Positions 16,161 to 25,368 of a stretch of DNA of 64,000 nucleotides are shown here, piece by piece. The stretch lies in NCBI RefSeq assembly GCF_020386615.1, contig NZ_CP077769.1, positions 4,960,001-5,024,000 of the forward strand. The letters run 5' to 3'. Made by a program: the position numbers and the translations under genes. Source of the stretch: Chitinophaga pendula (GTDB taxonomy: Bacteria; Bacteroidota; Bacteroidia; Chitinophagales; Chitinophagaceae). Numbering within the stretch: position 1 is the stretch's first letter; every line of letters begins with the position of its first letter. The notes below the pieces were generated by a model. It was given only the letters and a program-made list of their open reading frames with translations, searched no databases and was not told the DNA's origin.

Positions 16161-17297
16161 CTACAGTACGCCTTTGGTGCTGGGGAGTTGCATATTTTCC
16201 GGGTTGCGGCGTACGGCCATTTTGATGGCTTTGGCGAACGCTTTAAAGATGGCTTCTATTTTATGATGTTCATTATCGCCGGAGGCTTGTATGTTGAGAT
16301 TACATCTGGCTGCGTCGGAGAATGATTTAAAGAAGTGGAAGAACATTTCTGTCGGCATCTCTCCTATTTTTTCCCGTTTGAATTCGGCGTTCCATACCAG
16401 CCAGTTGCGTCCACCGAAGTCGATGGCTACCTGAGCGAGGCAGTCGTCCATGGGTAGGCAGAAGCCATATCTTTCTATTCCTCTTTTATCTGCCAGTGCC
16501 AAGGCTACGGCTTCGCCCAGTGCGAGGCCGGTATCTTCGATGGTATGATGCTCGTCGATGTGCAAGTCTCCTTTGGCGTTGATGGTGAGGTCGATGCTAC
16601 CATGGCGGGCGATCTGGTCGAGCATATGATCGAAGAAACCCAGGCCGGTGGTGATATTGGACTGACCTTTGCCATCGAGGTTCAGTTCGATGCGGATATC
16701 TGTTTCTTTGGTGGTGCGGGTATGGGATACTTGCCGGAGGCCCAGTTTGAGGAACTCATAGATCTTGCGCCAGTCGGTGGATTCGAGGGCGATGACGGAC
16801 TGCAGGTCTGCTGCGGCATCGCTGATCTCGGCGGCCCCGAGGCCGGTACCTTCATTGAGCCAGATGGCTTTGGCGCCCAGGTTTTTAGCCAGTTGTACGT
16901 CGGTGATACGATCGCCGATGACGAATGAGTTGGCCAGGTCGTAGTCGCCGCTGAGGTATTTGGTGAGCATGCCGGTACCGGGTTTGCGGGTAGGGGCATT
17001 ATCGGCCGGGAAGCTGCGATCGATATATTCGGCAGCGAATACTACGCCTTCATTTTCGAATGCTTTAAGGATATGCTGGTGGGCGGGCCAGAAGGTATCT
17101 TCCGGGAAGGAAGCGGTGCCCAGGCCATCCTGGTTGGTGACGATGACCAGTTCATAGTCCATTTCGGCGGCGATGCGGGACATCCAGGTGAATACCCTGG
17201 GATAGAACTCTACTTTTTCCAGGCTATCGATCTGGTAGGTGGGAGGTACTTCTTTGATGAGGGTACCATCGCGGTCTATAAACAATACGCGCTTCAT
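16161..17297 (-). CDS. hisB: Bifunctional histidinol-phosphatase / imidazoleglycerol-phosphate dehydratase
   Basis: The 378-residue fusion has an N-terminal HAD phosphatase ([36 protein letters not shown]) over residues about 1-165. A C-terminal HisB dehydratase follows, with [28 protein letters not shown], the second metal motif [14 protein letters not shown] and the C-terminal PSTKG. It performs steps 6 and 8 of histidine synthesis. It starts 3 bases after the hisC stop. The trp promoter, trpL and trpE follow immediately, breaking the his operon here. Confidence 0.97.
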   Translation of the reverse strand: MKRVLFIDRDGTLIKEVPPTYQIDSLEKVEFYPRVFTWMSRIAAEMDYELVIVTNQDGLGTASFPEDTFWPAHQHILKAFENEGVVFAAEYIDRSFPADNAPTRKPGTGMLTKYLSGDYDLANSFVIGDRITDVQLAKNLGAKAIWLNEGTGLGAAEISDAAADLQSVIALESTDWRKIYEFLKLGLRQVSHTRTTKETDIRIELNLDGKGQSNITTGLGFFDHMLDQIARHGSIDLTINAKGDLHIDEHHTIEDTGLALGEAVALALADKRGIERYGFCLPMDDCLAQVAIDFGGRNWLVWNAEFKREKIGEMPTEMFFHFFKSFSDAARCNLNIQASGDNEHHKIEAIFKAFAKAIKMAVRRNPENMQLPSTKGVL

Positions 17298-17300
17298 ATA

Positions 17301-18377
17301 TCAGTTTGACGTAGATGATGGAATGTTGGTGGAGGAATAGGCTTTGATGGCTTGGATGACACGCTCGTTTTCTTCCGGGGTGCCTACGGTAATGCGGAGG
17401 CAGCCGGCGCACAGTTTTATCCTGGAGCGGTCGCGTACTACGATACCCTGAGCGGTGAGGTGGCTGTAGATACCTTTAGGATCTATCGTTTTTGCCAATA
17501 CGAAGTTGGCATCGCTGGGATATACGTGTATTACCTGTTGCAGGGATTCGAGGCCGGCGGAGAGTTTATCTCTTTCGATGACGATCTCGCGTATCCATTC
17601 ATTGACCTGGCTGACATTTTCCAATGCCTGTAAGGTCAGTTCCTGTGCGGCCTGGCTGATATTGTACGGTGGTTTAATCTTATTGAAGACATTGATGATC
17701 TCTTCGCCGGCGAAGGCCATACCGATGCGCAGTGCTGCCAGCCCCCAGGCCTTTGAGAGTGTCTGTAACACTACGAGGTTGGGGTATTCTGTGAGTTCGC
17801 GTATGAATGATTGCTGGCGGGAGAAGTTGATATATGCTTCGTCGATGACAACGATGCCGTCGAAGTTGTTTAGTATAAGTTCTATGTCGTGCCTGTTGAT
17901 CGAGTTGCCGGTAGGGTTGTTGGGTGAGCAGATGAAGAGGAGTTTGGTATTTTCATCGATGGCCTGCTGGAGTCCTTCCAGGTCGAGCTGGAAGTCTTCG
18001 GTGAGGCTTACACTCCGGATGATGACATCGTTGATATGTGCGCTTACTTCGTACATGCCGTAGGTGGGTGGGCATAGTACGACATTGTCGACACCCGGGT
18101 TGCAGAAGGCGCGGTAGAGGATATCTATTGCTTCGTCGCTACCATTGCCCAGGAAGATATTTTGTGGCGGTACGCCTTTGATATCTGCCAGTTTGTATTT
18201 GATCTGCCATTGCATGGGATCGGGGTAGCGGTTGTAGGCGGTCTTTAGCGGTGAGCCGAAGCTATTTTCGTTGGCATCCAGGAACACACTTGCTTCTCCT
18301 TTGAACTCGTCTCTGGCGGAGGAGTATGGAGTAAGTCTTTTAATATTATCGCGTAGTAAACTTTCCAGATTGAACAT
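17301..18377 (-). CDS. hisC: Histidinol-phosphate aminotransferase
   Basis: The 358-residue fold-type I PLP aminotransferase has YNRYPDPMQW, NGSDEAID, CSPNNPTGN, VIDEAYINF, and the PLP lysine in LQTLSKAWGLAALRIGMAF. An arginine near the end (CLRITVGTPEEN) binds the substrate phosphate or carboxylate. It lies 29 bases after hisD. Confidence 0.97.
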   Translation of the reverse strand: MFNLESLLRDNIKRLTPYSSARDEFKGEASVFLDANENSFGSPLKTAYNRYPDPMQWQIKYKLADIKGVPPQNIFLGNGSDEAIDILYRAFCNPGVDNVVLCPPTYGMYEVSAHINDVIIRSVSLTEDFQLDLEGLQQAIDENTKLLFICSPNNPTGNSINRHDIELILNNFDGIVVIDEAYINFSRQQSFIRELTEYPNLVVLQTLSKAWGLAALRIGMAFAGEEIINVFNKIKPPYNISQAAQELTLQALENVSQVNEWIREIVIERDKLSAGLESLQQVIHVYPSDANFVLAKTIDPKGIYSHLTAQGIVVRDRSRIKLCAGCLRITVGTPEENERVIQAIKAYSSTNIPSSTSN

Positions 18378-18406
18378 ATAAATAAGTTATTATCCTCGTC
18401 AAAAAA

Positions 18407-19708
18407 TCAGGCTTCTGTTGTCAGGCTGTTGAGCCGGACGGTGACGGCCTGTTTGTGGGCATCGAGTCCTTCTGCGGCGGCCATTGCTTCGATGGCGGGG
18501 CCTATTTGTTGCAGGCCTTCTTTGGTGATGCGCTGGAAGGTGATCTTTTTCACGAAGCTATCCAATGATACGCCGCTGTATGCTTTGGCATACCCGTTGG
18601 TGGGGAGGGTATGGTTGGTACCGGAGGCGTAGTCGCCGGCGCTTTCGGGGGAGTAGTTGCCCAGGAATACGGAGCCTGCGTTGGTTACGCTATCGGCGAT
18701 ACGGATATCGTCTTTGCAGGCGATGATGAGATGTTCGGGTGCGTATGCGTTAAGCAGTTCCATGGCGCTGGCGGTGTCCGGCATGTATATGAGGCGGCTG
18801 TGCTGTAATGCCTGAGCGGCGACGTTCTGGCGTGGCAGGTGTGCCAGCTGTGTGGTTACTGCTGTTTTAACGGCTTGGAGTATATCTTTGCTGGTGCTTA
18901 CCAATACTACCTGGCTATCGGGGCCATGTTCGGCCTGTGAGAGCAGGTCAGCGGCAACGAATGCGGGTACGCAGGAATCGTCTGCCAGTACGGCTACTTC
19001 TGAGGGGCCGGCGGGCATGTCGATGGCGACGCCTGCTTTGTTGACCAGTTGTTTGGCGCAGGTGACATATTGGTTTCCCGGGCCGAAGATCTTGTATACC
19101 TGTGGGATGGAGGCGGTACCGAAGGCCATGGCGCCGATGGCTTGTACGCCACCGATGCGGTATACTTTCTGTATGCCTACTTCCTGTGCGGCGTAGAGGA
19201 TGGCCGGGTGTACGTTGCCTGCTTTATCGGAGGGTGTACAGAGGATGATCTCTTTGCAACCTGCTATCATGGCCGGGATGCCCAGCATGAGGATGGTAGA
19301 GAAGAGCGGAGCGGAGCCACCCGGGATGTATAGTCCTACTTTTTCTATTGCGACTGGTTTGCGCCAGCAGTCGACGCCGGGCATGGTGCTGATGATGCGG
19401 CCGGTTTCATGTTGTGCTTTGTGGAAGGTGGTAATATTCTGAATAGCGGTCTGGATGGCCTGTTTGAGTGCGGGATCGATGGCAGCGGTGGCGGCGGCGA
19501 AGTCGGCCACCGGCACTTCGAGGGTATCGAGTGTTACGCCATCGAACTGTTGGGCATAGCGGCGGACGGCGGTGTCGCCTTCCTCTTTTACGGCGGTGAG
19601 GATGGTGTTCACTTTATCTTCCAGTGCCTGTGTATCTAATGCCGGGCGTTGCAGGAGCTGTGCCCAGGTGCTTTTATCAGGAGATTCGATAATATCCATG
19701 TCAGTCAT
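18407..19708 (-). CDS. hisD: Histidinol dehydrogenase
   Basis: The 433-residue HisD shows GLYIPGGSAPLFST, VYRIGGVQAIGAMAFGT, KIFGPGNQYVT, the zinc and catalytic-base region DLLSQAEHGPDSQ and the C-terminal ASGTNHTLPTNGYAKAYSGVS with catalytic histidine. It oxidises histidinol to histidine in two NAD-dependent steps. Starts at 19708 (MTDMD) and 19699 are both possible; the first is 9 bases after the hisG stop. Confidence 0.97.
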   Translation of the reverse strand: MTDMDIIESPDKSTWAQLLQRPALDTQALEDKVNTILTAVKEEGDTAVRRYAQQFDGVTLDTLEVPVADFAAATAAIDPALKQAIQTAIQNITTFHKAQHETGRIISTMPGVDCWRKPVAIEKVGLYIPGGSAPLFSTILMLGIPAMIAGCKEIILCTPSDKAGNVHPAILYAAQEVGIQKVYRIGGVQAIGAMAFGTASIPQVYKIFGPGNQYVTCAKQLVNKAGVAIDMPAGPSEVAVLADDSCVPAFVAADLLSQAEHGPDSQVVLVSTSKDILQAVKTAVTTQLAHLPRQNVAAQALQHSRLIYMPDTASAMELLNAYAPEHLIIACKDDIRIADSVTNAGSVFLGNYSPESAGDYASGTNHTLPTNGYAKAYSGVSLDSFVKKITFQRITKEGLQQIGPAIEAMAAAEGLDAHKQAVTVRLNSLTTEA

Positions 19709-19717
19709 TTGATCTTA

Positions 19718-20572
19718 TTACAGTACCATCTTTTCGATGGGTACTACCAATATTCCCTGAGCGCCAGCGGTTTTCAGGCTTTCGATGATATCCCAGAATT
19801 CGTTTTCATTCAGTACGGAATGTACGGAGCTCCAGCCAGCTTCTGCCAGTGGCAGTACGGTAGGGCTTTTCATGCCCGGGAGGAGTGCGATGATCTCGTG
19901 TAGTTTATCATTTGGCGCGTTGAGCAGGATATATTTATTATTCTTTGCTTTTCTTACTGCTTTGATGCGGAAGAGCAATTTCTGCAGTAGTAGCTGTTGT
20001 GTTTCGTTGAGGGCGGCGTTGGCTACGAGGACTGCTTCGGATTTGAGGACGGTTTCTACCTCTTTCAAGCCATTCATGAATAATGTGGAGCCGCTGCTTA
20101 CGAGGTCGCATATTGCGTCTGCGAGGCCGATGCCAGGCGCTATTTCGACGGAGCCGCTGATCTCGTGTATATCGGCGGTGACGTTGTGTGTAGCCAGGAA
20201 ATCGGCTACTATTTCGGGATAGCTGGTGGCGATGCGGAGTTGTTGCAGGTCGGTGATGCCGTTGTATTCGATCGTTTTGGGAACGGCTATGGAGAGGCGG
20301 CATTTACCGAATCCCAGCTTTTCGACGATCTGTACGGAGCGTTTCTTTTCCAGTACTACATTTTCTCCTACGATACCAATGTCTGCTACGCCATCTTCTA
20401 CGTATTGCGGGATATCATCATCTCTGAGGAAGAACACTTCTAGGGGGAAGTTGGTTGCTTCTGTTTTCAGTTTGTTCACTCCGTTGCTCACTTCGATACC
20501 GCATTCTTTGAGCAGTTTGATAGAGTCTTCGTGGAGACGTCCGGATTTTTGAATAGCTATTTTCAGTTTCAT
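19718..20572 (-). CDS. hisG: ATP phosphoribosyltransferase, long form
   Basis: The 284-residue protein has the HisG catalytic region (IAIQKSGRLHEDS, DIGIVGENV, SGSVEIAPGIGLADAICDLVSSGSTL with the PRPP loop). A C-terminal ACT-like regulatory domain of about 75 residues is also present, so it is the long, hexameric type that does not need HisZ and is inhibited by histidine. It is the first structural gene of the operon and follows the hisL attenuator. Confidence 0.97.
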   Translation of the reverse strand: MKLKIAIQKSGRLHEDSIKLLKECGIEVSNGVNKLKTEATNFPLEVFFLRDDDIPQYVEDGVADIGIVGENVVLEKKRSVQIVEKLGFGKCRLSIAVPKTIEYNGITDLQQLRIATSYPEIVADFLATHNVTADIHEISGSVEIAPGIGLADAICDLVSSGSTLFMNGLKEVETVLKSEAVLVANAALNETQQLLLQKLLFRIKAVRKAKNNKYILLNAPNDKLHEIIALLPGMKSPTVLPLAEAGWSSVHSVLNENEFWDIIESLKTAGAQGILVVPIEKMVL

Positions 20573-20653
20573 GATCCTGATACCGCAGCGGCGGTTTTTT
20601 AAGTGATAAATAAGCAGCTTATGGTCCGGTGTATGATGGGCAGGCGATCTAAC

Positions 20654-20728
20654 AAAAAAGGCCTACCGAACCGGTAAGCCTTTGATGTTTTAATATGTTG
20701 GATACATACAATATCATCTCTGCTTACC
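20654..20728 (-). promoter_or_regulatory. his attenuator (terminator and competing antiterminator)
   Basis: On the minus strand a 12-bp stem (AAAGGCTTACCG with CGGTAGGCCTTT, one G-U pair, loop of 3) lies at 20657-20683 and runs into a T tract to 20654. The left arm contains GCTTACC (20673-20679), which can instead pair with GGTAAGC (20722-20728) inside the 3' part of the hisL frame. That segment begins 12 bases after the last His codon. A ribosome stalled on His codons frees it and blocks the terminator; one reaching the stop codon covers it. Confidence 0.85.
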
Positions 20729-20773
20729 TGTGCAGTAAGTATGATGATGATGTGTATGGATGTTAATAATCAT
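20714..20773 (-). CDS. hisL: his operon leader peptide
   Basis: A 19-codon frame encodes MIINIHTHHHHTYCTGKQR, with five of six codons in the HTHHHH stretch being CAT. It lies upstream of hisG, behind a Bacteroidota-type promoter and before an intrinsic terminator. This is the layout of enterobacterial hisL attenuation, though the peptide is unrelated in sequence. The start codon is 10 bases after the predicted -7 element, with no Shine-Dalgarno sequence. Confidence 0.88.
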   Translation of the reverse strand: MIINIHTHHHHTYCTGKQR

Positions 20774-20783
20774 AATTCGAGTA

Positions 20784-20814
20784 CAAAAGTAATAACTATT
20801 ATGACAAATCCAAG
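20784..20814 (-). promoter_or_regulatory. Predicted his promoter
   Basis: On the minus strand TACTTTTG (20784-20791) matches TAnnTTTG fully, and CTTG (20811-20814) lies 19 bases upstream as a near match to the TTTG -33 box. It directly precedes hisL. Confidence 0.65.
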
Positions 20815-20871
20815 CCCTGAATTCTTTAACCTTATGTTAATACCTCTGTAAGGGGCTAGGGGAGGTGGTTA

Positions 20872-23151
20872 TTACTGGAGTTTAAAGTCGGCCTGCTGTG
20901 TATCGCGGCTATTGGTACCTATGAATACGGTGAAGTCGCCCGGTTCGGCTGTCCAGCGCATGTCTTTATCGTAGAATCTGAGGTCTTCGTTGGTGAGGGT
21001 GAAGGAGACGGTTTGTTCTTCGCCTTTTTTGAGGAATACCTTTTTGAAGCCTTTCAATTCTTTGAGGGGGCGGTTGACGCTACCGACCTGATCGCGGAGG
21101 TATAGTTGTACGACCTCTTCCCCATCGTATTTCCCTACATTTTTGACCTTTACGCTGACGTGTAGTGGCTGTTGTGCGGTGATGGTGGTTTTATCCAGTT
21201 GTACGGGGCTGTAGCTGAATGAGGTATAGCTCAGTCCGTAACCGAAGGGATAGAGCGGGTCGTTGGGGATATCGAGGTATTTGGAGGAGTATTTATTATA
21301 GGGGTTGAGCGGGCGGCCGGTATTTTTATGATTGTAGTAGACGGGTATCTGGCCGGTATTTCGCGGGAAGGTCATGGTGATCTTACCGGCGGGGTTGTAG
21401 TGGCCGAAGAGGACATCTGCGATGGCGTTGCCGGCTTCAGTGCCCAGGAACCATGTTTCCAGGATGGCGGGTACGTGTTGGTCTTCCCATTCGAGGGTGA
21501 GTGGGCGGCCGTTCATGAGGACGAGTACGACAGGTTTGCCGGTGGCGAGGATGGCTTCGAGCAGGCGGCGTTGTCCGGGGGGGAGGCTGATATCGGAGCG
21601 GCTGGCGGCTTCTCCGGTCATGCCCTGGGATTCGCCCAGTGCCAGTATTACTTTATCTGACTTGCGGGCCAGTTCTACGGCTTCTGACAGCAGTTTGTCT
21701 GTGTTGGCGGTATCGGCTTTTTCGATAGCGGCCTTTTGCATGGCGCGGAGGAACAAGGTGGTATCGGCGGTGAGGTGGGCACCTTGCGCGTAGGCTATTT
21801 TGGCTTTGTTGCCTATGCGGGAGGTGATACCTTGCAGGAGGGATATTGCTTTGGACGGGTCTCCTGCTGCGGACCAGTTGCCGATGACGTCGCGTTGGCT
21901 GTTGGCGAGGGGGCCTATCACGGCGATGTTACCCTCTTCCTGCAGGGGGAGTAGTTGTCCTTGATTTTTGAGTAATACGATGGATCGTTGGGCGATTTCG
22001 CGGGCGGCCTGGCGGTTGGCGGGGGAGAGTATTTCGCGTTGTGCCCTGGCGGGGTCGCAGTACTGGTAGGGATCTTTGAAGAGGCCCAGGTCGTATTTGG
22101 CGGCGAGGACGCGGTATACGGCGGCGTCTATCTGTGCGAGTGTTACTTTTTTGTCCTGCAGGAGTTTTTTGAGTTGTCCGGCATAGATGCTTCCCTGCAT
22201 GTCCATATCGACGCCGGCGTTGAGGGCGAGGGCGCCTGCTTCGTATTCATCTTTTACGATGCCATGGGGGATCATTTCATTCATGGAGGTGTAGTCGGTG
22301 ACTACGAAACCTTTGAAGCCCCATTGTTTACGGAGGAGGTCGGTGAGAAGTGCTTTATTACCGGTAGCGGGTATGCCATCGATCTCGTTGAAGGAGGTCA
22401 TGACGGTGGCTACGCCTGCATCTATGGCTGCTTTATAGGGTGGCAGGTAGAACTGGAACATCTGGCGTTTGCTCATGTCTACGGTGTTATAGTCGCGACC
22501 TGCTTCGATGGCGCCATATAGTGCGAAGTGTTTTACGCAAGCCATGATGGTGTTGTTGGCGGAGAGGTCGTTGCCCTGGTATCCTTTTACTTTGGCTTTA
22601 GCGACCTGTGATCCGAACCAGGTGTCCTCTCCTACTCCTTCGGCTACGCGGCCCCAGCGGGGGTCGCGGGCGATGTCTACCATTGGGGAGAAGGTCCAGT
22701 GGAGGCCATCGGCGCTGGCTTCTGTGGCGGCGATGCGGGCGCTTTTTTCCAGCAATGTCATATCCCAGGTACAGGCTTCCCCCAAGGGGATGGGGAAGAT
22801 GGTCTTGTGGCCGTGGATCACGTCGTACCCGAACAGTAAGGGTATTTTAAGGCGAGTTTTGAGGGCCATATCCTGCAGTTGCCGGGTGAACTGAGGGGTG
22901 TATGCGTTGAAGATGGCGCCGCATATGCCGCTTTCGACATCTTTTTTGTAGCCTTCGCGCATAAACGGCCCGGTCACATCCATATCGCTGGTGAGGAGGT
23001 TCAGCTGACCGATCTTTTCGTCGAGGGTCATTTTGGCCATGAGGGTACGGATGAAGGTTTGTTTGTTCTGTTGCTGTGCAGATGCGGGTATATACATGCC
23101 CGTTATGCACAGGGCCAGGAATGCGATAACGTGAAGTTTGATTATGCTCAT
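20872..23151 (-). CDS. Glycoside hydrolase family 3 beta-glucosidase-type enzyme
   Basis: The 759-residue secreted enzyme starts at ATG 23151 with a signal peptide (MSIIKLHVIAFLALCITG..ASAQ); the open frame 19 codons further upstream adds no secretion signal. Domains in order are the GH3 N-terminal barrel (CVKHFALYGAIEAGRDYN, nucleophile Asp in KGFVVTDYTSMNEM), the GH3 C-terminal alpha/beta sandwich (GESQGMTGEAASRSDISLP, acid/base region), and a C-terminal fibronectin III-like domain (LKGFKKVFLKKGEEQTVSF). It resembles periplasmic BglX and likely removes beta-linked glucose or xylose from oligosaccharides. No SusC/D genes lie beside it. Confidence 0.92.
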   Translation of the reverse strand: MSIIKLHVIAFLALCITGMYIPASAQQQNKQTFIRTLMAKMTLDEKIGQLNLLTSDMDVTGPFMREGYKKDVESGICGAIFNAYTPQFTRQLQDMALKTRLKIPLLFGYDVIHGHKTIFPIPLGEACTWDMTLLEKSARIAATEASADGLHWTFSPMVDIARDPRWGRVAEGVGEDTWFGSQVAKAKVKGYQGNDLSANNTIMACVKHFALYGAIEAGRDYNTVDMSKRQMFQFYLPPYKAAIDAGVATVMTSFNEIDGIPATGNKALLTDLLRKQWGFKGFVVTDYTSMNEMIPHGIVKDEYEAGALALNAGVDMDMQGSIYAGQLKKLLQDKKVTLAQIDAAVYRVLAAKYDLGLFKDPYQYCDPARAQREILSPANRQAAREIAQRSIVLLKNQGQLLPLQEEGNIAVIGPLANSQRDVIGNWSAAGDPSKAISLLQGITSRIGNKAKIAYAQGAHLTADTTLFLRAMQKAAIEKADTANTDKLLSEAVELARKSDKVILALGESQGMTGEAASRSDISLPPGQRRLLEAILATGKPVVLVLMNGRPLTLEWEDQHVPAILETWFLGTEAGNAIADVLFGHYNPAGKITMTFPRNTGQIPVYYNHKNTGRPLNPYNKYSSKYLDIPNDPLYPFGYGLSYTSFSYSPVQLDKTTITAQQPLHVSVKVKNVGKYDGEEVVQLYLRDQVGSVNRPLKELKGFKKVFLKKGEEQTVSFTLTNEDLRFYDKDMRWTAEPGDFTVFIGTNSRDTQQADFKLQ

Positions 23152-23197
23152 ACGGATAACGTGTTTTTTTGGGAGTTCAAATATACAAATAACGACG

Positions 23198-23222
23198 CCG
23201 GTCAGCAATGTTTGCTGACCGG
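23198..23222 (-). terminator. Hairpin after the DUF3817 gene
   Basis: A perfect 11-bp stem (23198-23208 with 23212-23222, loop TGT) lies between the DUF3817 stop and the GH3 start. There is no strong T tract on the minus strand, so it may be a weak terminator or an RNA end-protection hairpin. Confidence 0.5.
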
Positions 23223-23247
23223 AATGCGAGGAATATATCTTCGGGTG

Positions 23248-23553
23248 TTATTTAAAGTCTTTATTCAGCCATTTGCGGTTGAAGTAGAAGGTACCGAACG
23301 GTAGTACTGCGGCGATGATGGCCAGGAGTATTTTATTGAATCGCCAGTTGTATTCGTCTCTCATCTGAAAGGTTTGCAGGGCGTAGAGTACAAAAAGGAG
23401 GCCATGTATCATTCCTACGATCTTGACCATGCCGGGTTGTCCTGCGTAGTATTTGAGGGGCATGGCGACGAATACGAGGAGGAGGAATGAGATGCCTTCC
23501 AGTGTTCCGACGAGGCGGAAGCGTCCGATGCCCGTCTTAAGATAATTTTCCAC
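23248..23553 (-). CDS. DUF3817 small membrane protein
   Basis: The 101-residue protein has three predicted transmembrane helices (about residues 12-34, 42-62, 74-92). The GRFRLVGTLEGISFL start and IGMIHG-like motif (IVGMIHGLLF) are typical of the DUF3817 family. The function of the family is not known. It lies 92 bases downstream of xseB. Confidence 0.8.
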   Translation of the reverse strand: MENYLKTGIGRFRLVGTLEGISFLLLVFVAMPLKYYAGQPGMVKIVGMIHGLLFVLYALQTFQMRDEYNWRFNKILLAIIAAVLPFGTFYFNRKWLNKDFK

Positions 23554-23645
23554 GATCGATAATTTTAGCGTGTTCCAAAGATAGTTTGTTCCCTGTTGGG
23601 TACGTGTAAAAAGATCGTGCCAGGAACATCATTTTTCAATTCTGA

Positions 23646-23843
23646 TCAGGCTTCCATTTGTTTGATGATATTGGAAACTTCTGATTCGGTGGCGCGGAGT
23701 TTGGCCTGGCAGAAGGTAATGAGCTGGGAGGCTCGTTTTACTTTGGCGGCCAGTACATCTACGGATACGGATTCCGTTTCTATCTCATTGGCGATGGTTT
23801 TCAGTTCGTTATAAGCGGCTTCGTATGTGATGTTATTTTCCAT
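23646..23843 (-). CDS. xseB: Exodeoxyribonuclease VII small subunit
   Basis: The 65-residue helical protein matches XseB in size and pattern (YEAAYNELKTIANEIETESVSVDVLAAKVKRASQLI is the two-helix core). It binds the C-terminal coils of XseA to form the single-strand-specific nuclease. Its start lies inside the xseA 3' end (11-base overlap). Confidence 0.92.
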   Translation of the reverse strand: MENNITYEAAYNELKTIANEIETESVSVDVLAAKVKRASQLITFCQAKLRATESEVSNIIKQMEA

Positions 23844-25260
23844 TTACGGGCTGTTTTTCGGTAATTATTGATCTTAATAAGGCATCGGGTAGTTGGACGG
23901 TGATTTCGTGTCCTGGTTTGAGTTGTGCTGCATTGCTGAGGATGCGGCCTTCGTGGGAGATGATGGCGAAACCTTTCTTCACGAGGTTGACCGGGTTCAT
24001 CAGTTTTATGACGGTAGCGTGCTGGCTGACGGCGGCGCGTTGATCTTTCAGGTATTGCTGTGCCTGTGATTGCAATTGTAACCGTATGCTGGTCAGTTCG
24101 TGCTGTTTGTTGCTGACGAGGATACGGGACTGACCGAGCAATTGGCTGGAGATATTGAGCAAAGCGGTATGCCGTTTATGCAGGATATTGCTGCTGGCGT
24201 TGACGGTCGATCTATTGAGGGCAGCGAGGCTGTCGCGTTGGCGGCTGAGTATATCCCGGGTTTTGTTAACGACGATATTGTTCAGTTGTGCCAGTTGTTG
24301 TACACGGGTGGCGCAGAGTTGTTGTGCCCTGATGATGAGTTGTTGTTGTAGCAGCTGCATACGTTCTTCGAAGGTTCTGTTGTGTGCGATGATAAATTCG
24401 GCTGCTTTGGTAGGTGTTTTTGTGGGCGTGTGGGCCATCAGATCGACGATCGTTTCATTCTTCTGGTGTCCGATACCGGTGATGATGGGGATAGGGAATT
24501 TGGCTACTATCTTACCCGGCATGAACTGATCGAAGAGGAGGAAGTCGGTTTGTGCGCCACCGCCGCGGATGATGACAACGGCATCGTAAGGTTTGCGGGT
24601 AGCGTATACTTCGAGTAGTTTGTTGTATAGTTGTTCTGCATTGGCAGCGCCCTGTACTTGAGTGAAGTAGGTATCGATGCGAAAACGGTATCCGAAGGGA
24701 TTGTTTTCGAGTGTATGCATGAAGTCCTGGAATCCGGCGGAGACATCGGAGGATACGACCGCTATATGTTGTATGACGGCAGGTAGTGTCAGCTGGTTAT
24801 TGGTGGTGAGGTACCTGCCTGCGTTGTATTGAATGAAGTCGCTGCATTCTTTGAGCAGACGCTGGAGGGTGTCCTGTTTCTGTTGTTCGAGCAGGCCGAT
24901 GGTGAAGCCGGCGTCTACGTCTTGCAGGTTTAGTTTAAGGCCGAATACGGGATGGTAGTCCACGGATACTTTTACGAGTACGTGGATATCATTTTTAAAC
25001 GGCTGTCCGGTTACCTGTTCGAATTCCCGGATGCGTGCGGCACCGGTACCCCAGGCGGAAGCCTGGATACGGGCCAGCATCTGGCTGCTCTGTTCTTCCT
25101 TTTCTACCAGATCGAAGTAGTAATACCCTTTTGCAGCGTAGTAGGAGAAGTTGGTAATGTCTGCCACTACCCAAAACGACCGCCCTGCAAAGACATCCTG
25201 CAGGGTGGCCTGTATATCGGCAGTGAGTTGTGATAATTTTATAAACGGCTGTTCAGTCAC
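23833..25260 (-). CDS. xseA: Exodeoxyribonuclease VII large subunit
   Basis: The 475-residue XseA has the N-terminal OB domain (LTADIQATLQDVFAGRSFWVVADITNF). The catalytic core follows, with IAVVSSDVSAGFQDFMH, VVIIRGGGAQTDFLLFD and IITGIGHQKNETIVDLMAHTPTKTPTKAAEF. Long coiled helices follow, then the C-terminal LVKKGFAIISHEGRIL. It degrades single-stranded DNA into oligonucleotides. Confidence 0.95.
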   Translation of the reverse strand: MTEQPFIKLSQLTADIQATLQDVFAGRSFWVVADITNFSYYAAKGYYYFDLVEKEEQSSQMLARIQASAWGTGAARIREFEQVTGQPFKNDIHVLVKVSVDYHPVFGLKLNLQDVDAGFTIGLLEQQKQDTLQRLLKECSDFIQYNAGRYLTTNNQLTLPAVIQHIAVVSSDVSAGFQDFMHTLENNPFGYRFRIDTYFTQVQGAANAEQLYNKLLEVYATRKPYDAVVIIRGGGAQTDFLLFDQFMPGKIVAKFPIPIITGIGHQKNETIVDLMAHTPTKTPTKAAEFIIAHNRTFEERMQLLQQQLIIRAQQLCATRVQQLAQLNNIVVNKTRDILSRQRDSLAALNRSTVNASSNILHKRHTALLNISSQLLGQSRILVSNKQHELTSIRLQLQSQAQQYLKDQRAAVSQHATVIKLMNPVNLVKKGFAIISHEGRILSNAAQLKPGHEITVQLPDALLRSIITEKQPVNGK

Positions 25261-25368
25261 TAAAAGTCCGTGGTGTTAATGTGCAAAGATAAACAGTTTC
25301 TTAGACATCAAACACACGCCCATTCTGATGATCAGCCTGAGTATCTGTTTATTGGAAGTAAAATGAAC

